From assembly GCA_964388665.1 (NCBI GenBank), contig CAYMBJ010000002.1:65767-129766 (forward strand): 64,000 nucleotides of DNA, given 5' to 3'. Origin of the DNA: CALCCV01 sp964388665. Lineage in GTDB: Bacteria; Bdellovibrionota; Bdellovibrionia; Bdellovibrionales; Bdellovibrionaceae. Under the pieces are notes generated by a model. The model was not told the origin of the DNA. It made no database searches and saw nothing but the letters and a program-made list of their open reading frames with translations. Below are positions 60,318 to 64,000 of the stretch, in pieces. The position numbers and the translations under genes were made by a program. Position 1 is the first letter of the stretch; each line of letters starts with the position of its first letter.

Positions 60318-60737
60318 ATGAAAACAAAACTACAACTTATGACCATGGCATTCGCGATTTGTCTAAGCAGCGTTTCTCATGCAAAGACTGTAAGGGCCAC
60401 AGCAATAAATTCTGATCTTTGGTCACGGCATACAGTGGGCGCGAGCACAGAGCTTATTGTTGAGTTCCGACAAGGCGATGAGCTTCCTGTTACATTCGCT
60501 TCGGAGGGAGACTTAATCGAAGCGTCTCAGTCAGGCGTAAGCTATGTAACAGTAAAAAGGAATTTTTGGCTAAAACTCATCGGCAACGATGTGCAAATGA
60601 GCCTAGACGGCACTGCCTACAAGCCACTTTCTGATGTCGTAACTGGCAGTTTTTCTGCTAGCTCGGGATCAGGATCAGGATCAGGTGGCGGTCCTACAAA
60701 TGCGATAAACCTAGTTTTTGCAGCTTACTTAAAGTAA
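60318..60737 (+). CDS. Small secreted protein with Ser/Gly linker
   Basis: Protein of 139 aa: signal peptide about 1-22 (AICLSSVSHA), a beta-rich central domain (TELIVEFRQGDELPVTFASEGDLIE) and a Ser/Gly repeat (SGSGSGSGGG, about 115-125). Not recognised; the central part loosely resembles TrbG/VirB9-like N-terminal strands (VEFRQGDELP), but it is short. It has an ideal ribosome site AAAGGAGG and follows the blaI-M56 operon, perhaps as its target. Confidence 0.65.
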   Translation: MKTKLQLMTMAFAICLSSVSHAKTVRATAINSDLWSRHTVGASTELIVEFRQGDELPVTFASEGDLIEASQSGVSYVTVKRNFWLKLIGNDVQMSLDGTAYKPLSDVVTGSFSASSGSGSGSGGGPTNAINLVFAAYLK

Positions 60738-60752
60738 TTGGAATCGGGCGCG

Positions 60753-60778
60753 CAGGGTCACTCCATGAAGTGACCCTG
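60753..60778 (+). terminator. Hairpin terminator after the 60318 gene
   Basis: CAGGGTCACT (60753-60762) pairs with AGTGACCCTG (60769-60778), 6-nt loop, followed by TGTTATT. Strong stem, weak T-tract. Confidence 0.65.
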
Positions 60779-60794
60779 TGTTATTCAACCTTAC

Positions 60795-60822
60795 TTGACT
60801 GGCACGTTTGATGTCGTACTAT
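60795..60822 (+). promoter_or_regulatory. Promoter of the riboswitch transcript
   Basis: TTGACT (60795-60800) and TACTAT (60817-60822) with a 16-bp spacer; the predicted start point about 60829 lies just before the aptamer. Confidence 0.55.
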
Positions 60823-60828
60823 TGGATT

Positions 60829-61029
60829 GTTAGGGAGTAGTCGATCCGATTTTTCTGTCGGAATAATGTGTCGACATACTGGGCTTAAACCCCGGCACAT
60901 TTGGAAGAGCTAAAACTTTTCTTGGCGAGACTGACAATGGTGTTTAAACACGCCGTGTCGTCTTGTGTCTAAAAGGTTCAAACAAGGACCAGGGACTTCC
61001 GACCTCACGGCAAAGCAAGTGAGGTTTTT
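60829..61029 (+). ncRNA. yybP-ykoY-type manganese riboswitch
   Basis: Contains the family's conserved blocks: TAGGGAGTAG (60831-60840) at the 5' side and GTCGACATACTGGG (60870-60883) matching the GUCaaCAUACU block, with CCGAT/GTCGG-type pairing between them. The expression platform is CCTCAC/GTGAGG (61003-61008 with 61019-61024) followed by TTTTT and the ATG. The right arm GTGAGG is also the ribosome site, so the hairpin may stop transcription or hide translation. Such riboswitches commonly control UPF0016 genes, the gene found here, turning on in high Mn2+. Confidence 0.78.
61003..61029 (+). terminator. Riboswitch expression-platform hairpin
   Basis: A 6-bp stem CCTCAC/GTGAGG, 10-nt loop, T5 ending one base before the ATG at 61030. 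It doubles as sequestration of the ribosome site. Confidence 0.75.
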
Positions 61030-61581
61030 ATGGAAGCAATAATAAATTCGTTTCTTTTAGTTTTTGTAAGTGAAATGGGCGACAAAACTCAGCTTCTCGC
61101 GCTCGTACTCGCGGCGCGATTTCGTAAACCAGTTCCGATTATGCTGGGAATTTTGGTGGCCACTCTTTTGAATCATGCTCTTGCAAGCTACATAGGAACA
61201 TTCCTTACCTACTACGTATCTGCGGATGTATTGAAATGGATATTAGCGGCGACGTTCATCGGTTTTGGTATATGGCTGTTGATGCCAGATAAAGATGAGG
61301 GCTTTCATGATAAACGGGCTTGGGGCCCCTTTGTTACAACAACTATAGCGTTCTTTTTTGCAGAAATGGGCGACAAAACTCAGCTCGCGACAATTGCACT
61401 CGGAGCAAAATTTGCCGCACCCGTGATGGTCACAGTAGGAACAACAGCGGGAATGCTAGGCGCCGATGGCCTAGCGGTTATTTTTGGACACAGGTTTACT
61501 GAAAAGGTTCCAATGAAACTGGTGCACAGAATTGCGAGCGCGCTGTTTATTCTATTTGGGATCTGGATTTATATGAGTTAA
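61030..61581 (+). CDS. GDT1/UPF0016 family cation (Mn2+) transporter
   Basis: Inner-membrane exporter of 183 aa, six helices from two related halves. Each half has the signature ExGDKT (Glu15-Gly17-Asp18-Lys19-Thr20 and Glu112-Gly-Asp-Lys-Thr). The TMEM165/Gdt1/MneA family moves Mn2+ or Ca2+ against protons. Its control by a manganese riboswitch supports Mn2+ efflux. The two signature segments are identical over 23 bp of DNA (61072-61094 and 61363-61385). Its stop shares TTAA with the stop of the convergent ATPase. Confidence 0.92.
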   Translation: MEAIINSFLLVFVSEMGDKTQLLALVLAARFRKPVPIMLGILVATLLNHALASYIGTFLTYYVSADVLKWILAATFIGFGIWLLMPDKDEGFHDKRAWGPFVTTTIAFFFAEMGDKTQLATIALGAKFAAPVMVTVGTTAGMLGADGLAVIFGHRFTEKVPMKLVHRIASALFILFGIWIYMS

Positions 61582-64000
61582 CTGGACTTTGTCGTGAGTA
61601 ATAGTTTCTTCGACACCCAATCAGTGCCGAGCATAAACGCGACGATTGCGCTGATCTCTAACCAATCTCTCAAGTGTAGTGGCGATAACTTTAAAAATGA
61701 AAGCGACTGAGACATTTGAATAAATAAGATCGACGACAATACAGTTACAACCGCTAGAAAGTTGGCAATCAACGATCGAAATCCAGTAAGGTAAAATCCA
61801 ACCCCCGCACTCCAAAATGTCAGTAGAGCCATTACCTTGGCACGCGCATGGCTAGGGTCGGTGCCCTCGCCGATTCCCGATAAGAAACTCCAGCCCATGC
61901 CAATCGCCAATCCTAATCCAATAACTGAGATCAGAGCAATCTCGGGTGTCGAAAAAAAGGTTTTCCTATTCCCCGCATACATTTGATTAGACTTAGCTTG
62001 TGATTGAAAGGAAAGAAGTGCTGTTGGATGAATAATAAGCTCAAGCCAGACAATATGAACTGGCAGAAATACCAAGGGATAATCCGCCAAAGGAATGATC
62101 GCTGCCGTTAACACTAAGGGAATATGAATTAGAAGTAGGTATTCAAAGCTCATCTGCAAGTTCATAAAAAGCTGTCTTCCTTCACGAATTGCATTCACTA
62201 TAGTTCTAAAATTGTCGTCTCCAAGAATGATGGAAGAAACCTCTTTGGCACTGCGTGTGCCTCGCTCGCCCATAGCAATTCCAATATCGGCGGCTTTAAG
62301 GGCCGGCACATCATTCACTCCGTCTCCAGTGACAGCGACAATCTCGCCGGCAGTTTTGAGTGCAGTCACGATTCTCAGCTTTTGAAGTGGAGTGCAGCGG
62401 GCAACGACATTGATGTTTTTTAAGAAGTCTGGGTTGTTCTTGAGCCAATCTTCTTCAAACTTCTCTGGATTTTCCTCGGCGGAGGCAACTTGAGGTGACT
62501 CGGCCAGACCCGCATCTTTGGCAATTGCTGCAGCTGTTTCTGGATGGTCGCCAGTGATCATTAAGACGCGAATTCCGTTTTCATGGCAGTAGACCATCGC
62601 TTCAGCGACCTCTGGTCGGGCCGGATCCTCGAAGGCAAGGAGGCCAAGAAATTTTAAGCCTGAACCAGGTTCCTGATAAGTGGGCGCTGAAGGAACTTCA
62701 CCATGCGCGCAGCCAATAACTTTGTGTCCTTCTCTAGCCCAAGAAGAAACCCGCTTGCGCCAGGCCGTTCTTTCGTCGGACGAGAGTTGAGATAGCGTCA
62801 GGATCAATTCCGGAGCACCTTTTACGCAAACAAGCGATCTCTCATTGGATACTGCTGTGACACCAGTTTCTCGTTTCCGGTCCTCCGTAAATGGTATCGT
62901 CTGCAATCTTACCGGATTGTCGAGATTTCGTTGGTCTGCAACTTCATGAATGGCGATATCGACAGGATCTGTATCAGTGCTAGATGCAACCAGAGCAGAG
63001 CGAAGAGTCATCTCCTCGGTTGAACCATCACAGACATCAATGTGGGTCAACTTTAGGCTTCCGACCGTAATTGTTCCAGTTTTGTCGGTACAGATATGTG
63101 TAATTCGTCCGATGTTCTCGACACTGACAGCTTTTCTTACGAGTGCCCCTTTTTTAGCGAGCCTATATATGCCTACGCCTAAGAAGAATGTGAAAACGAC
63201 CGGGAACTCTTCTGGGATTGCGGCGACTGCGAGAGTCGCTGCGCTGAGAAGTGCATCAAGCCATCCGTGGCCTTGATAAACACGAATCCCCGCAAGTAAA
63301 AGGCAAAACCCGACTGCGACGAAAATCAGAAATTGGACCAATTTACTGATCGACTTCTGCAGCGGAGTGCGCTCGTGAGGCATGCGCGCTACAGATTGAA
63401 CGATTTCGCCGTAAGAAGTTCGCGAGCCTGTAAATAGCACTCTTAAAAATCCCTCGCCGGTCAGAACGCGTGTTCCGGCATAGCCGAGGGTGTGTGGTGG
63501 AATGTTCGACTCTTGTTCGGACACGAAGGTGAAAGGGTGTGCAGACAGGGCCTTCTTGACGATGGGCAATGATTCGCCCGTGAGCACGGACTCGTCGACT
63601 TGAACATCTTTGGCGGCTTCAAAGACTCCATCTGCTGGTAACAACAACCCAGATTTTAGAATGACAACGTCACCAGGGACAATCTCCCGCGAATCAATTT
63701 GAATTTCCTTTGAATTGCGAACAACCTTGACGGCGGAGCTGAGTTGGCCTTTTAAAGACGCGGTCGAGGCTTGAGTCCGCCAGTGAAGGACTGCGTCCAT
63801 AAGGAGGAGTGGCAATACCGCAACAAAAAGAGTAATAGCATCACTGATTTCGCCTGTGAAAAGGAAGATAGTTCCGATACCGAGAAGAAACCAGATCATT
63901 GGGTCCTTTATAGTATCGATGAAAAGTTCGAACAAAGGATGCCCAGCGACTTCAACGATATCATTAGTGCCATATCGAGTGCGTTGTGCATCGATCTCAG
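61578..64000 (-). CDS. P-type cation-transporting ATPase (5' end outside window)
   Basis: P-type ATPase, open from the right edge (at least 806 codons visible). The N-terminal cation-ATPase segment (RTRYGTNDIVEVAGHPLFELF) lies upstream of the in-frame TTG at 63935, so the true start is beyond 64000. Motifs: TGES (actuator), the M4 helix AAIPEEFPVV, phosphorylation site ICTDKTGTITVG, GDGVNDVPALKAADIGIAMG. The M6 region reads HIVWLELIIHPTALL. It resembles Ca2+/Mn2+-type (P2) pumps; the ion is not proven, but convergence with the Mn transporter is suggestive. Confidence 0.92.
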   Translation of the reverse strand, partial: EIDAQRTRYGTNDIVEVAGHPLFELFIDTIKDPMIWFLLGIGTIFLFTGEISDAITLFVAVLPLLLMDAVLHWRTQASTASLKGQLSSAVKVVRNSKEIQIDSREIVPGDVVILKSGLLLPADGVFEAAKDVQVDESVLTGESLPIVKKALSAHPFTFVSEQESNIPPHTLGYAGTRVLTGEGFLRVLFTGSRTSYGEIVQSVARMPHERTPLQKSISKLVQFLIFVAVGFCLLLAGIRVYQGHGWLDALLSAATLAVAAIPEEFPVVFTFFLGVGIYRLAKKGALVRKAVSVENIGRITHICTDKTGTITVGSLKLTHIDVCDGSTEEMTLRSALVASSTDTDPVDIAIHEVADQRNLDNPVRLQTIPFTEDRKRETGVTAVSNERSLVCVKGAPELILTLSQLSSDERTAWRKRVSSWAREGHKVIGCAHGEVPSAPTYQEPGSGLKFLGLLAFEDPARPEVAEAMVYCHENGIRVLMITGDHPETAAAIAKDAGLAESPQVASAEENPEKFEEDWLKNNPDFLKNINVVARCTPLQKLRIVTALKTAGEIVAVTGDGVNDVPALKAADIGIAMGERGTRSAKEVSSIILGDDNFRTIVNAIREGRQLFMNLQMSFEYLLLIHIPLVLTAAIIPLADYPLVFLPVHIVWLELIIHPTALLSFQSQAKSNQMYAGNRKTFFSTPEIALISVIGLGLAIGMGWSFLSGIGEGTDPSHARAKVMALLTFWSAGVGFYLTGFRSLIANFLAVVTVLSSILFIQMSQSLSFLKLSPLHLRDWLEISAIVAFMLGTDWVSKKLLLTTKSS

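Overview
The window is a piece of a Gram-negative chromosome, most likely from a Bdellovibrio-like predatory bacterium (Bdellovibrionota). The strongest pointer is a 64-codon gene (26578-26772) for a minimal histone-fold protein of the Bdellovibrio Bd0055 type. Consistent with this are the many genes with short signal peptides or lipoboxes, the b558-type succinate dehydrogenase, a Fis protein, and the gene blocks ligA/gatCAB and rho-rpmE-prfA-prmC-murA. The assignment is inference from gene content; there is no 16S gene in the window.

Layout. 1-4932: electron transfer flavoprotein (etfBA, leftward) diverging from sdhCAB. 5163-8555: secreted subtilase, alpha/beta hydrolase, FHA protein. 8684-12877: rpsF, a YybS-like membrane protein and rplI (no rpsR between them), a secreted protein, dnaB. 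13076-16574: fis and queE diverging from ftsK. 16903-23505: envelope proteins, an LptM-like lipoprotein, dapF, dapB, a pterin-kinase-like protein without its metal ligands, transaldolase, and a large anchored surface protein. 23480-32545: murD, metallophosphatase, histone, ligA, gatCAB, DUF192. 32632-46522: LysM lipoprotein, PilZ, rho with a long disordered N-terminus, rpmE, prfA, prmC, murA, an orphan histidine kinase, a large GYF_2/TPR protein. 46609-48065: serS and tRNA-Ser(UGA).

48050-58574 is an integrated element of about 10.5 kb in the 3' end of tRNA-Ser, bounded by a 19-bp direct repeat. It carries a tyrosine integrase, an excisionase-like protein, a primase split into a CHC2 zinc-ribbon protein and a Toprim-RepA-like helicase, an XRE regulator, and cargo that includes a PD-(D/E)xK nuclease-like protein, a PIN-like protein and two Cys-rich secreted proteins. 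It shows no conjugation or virion genes, so it looks like a mobilisable island or phage satellite.

58700-64000: a BlaI-type repressor with two dyad operators and an apparently leaderless start, followed by an M56 (BlaR1-like) membrane protease whose first helix is in a different frame from the rest (apparent -1 shift at a T-run); a small secreted protein with a related dyad upstream; then a yybP-ykoY-type manganese riboswitch, its GDT1/UPF0016 transporter, and a convergent P-type cation ATPase that runs off the right edge. Genes in the housekeeping blocks are tightly packed, with ATGA-type overlaps and several convergent genes whose 3' ends overlap.
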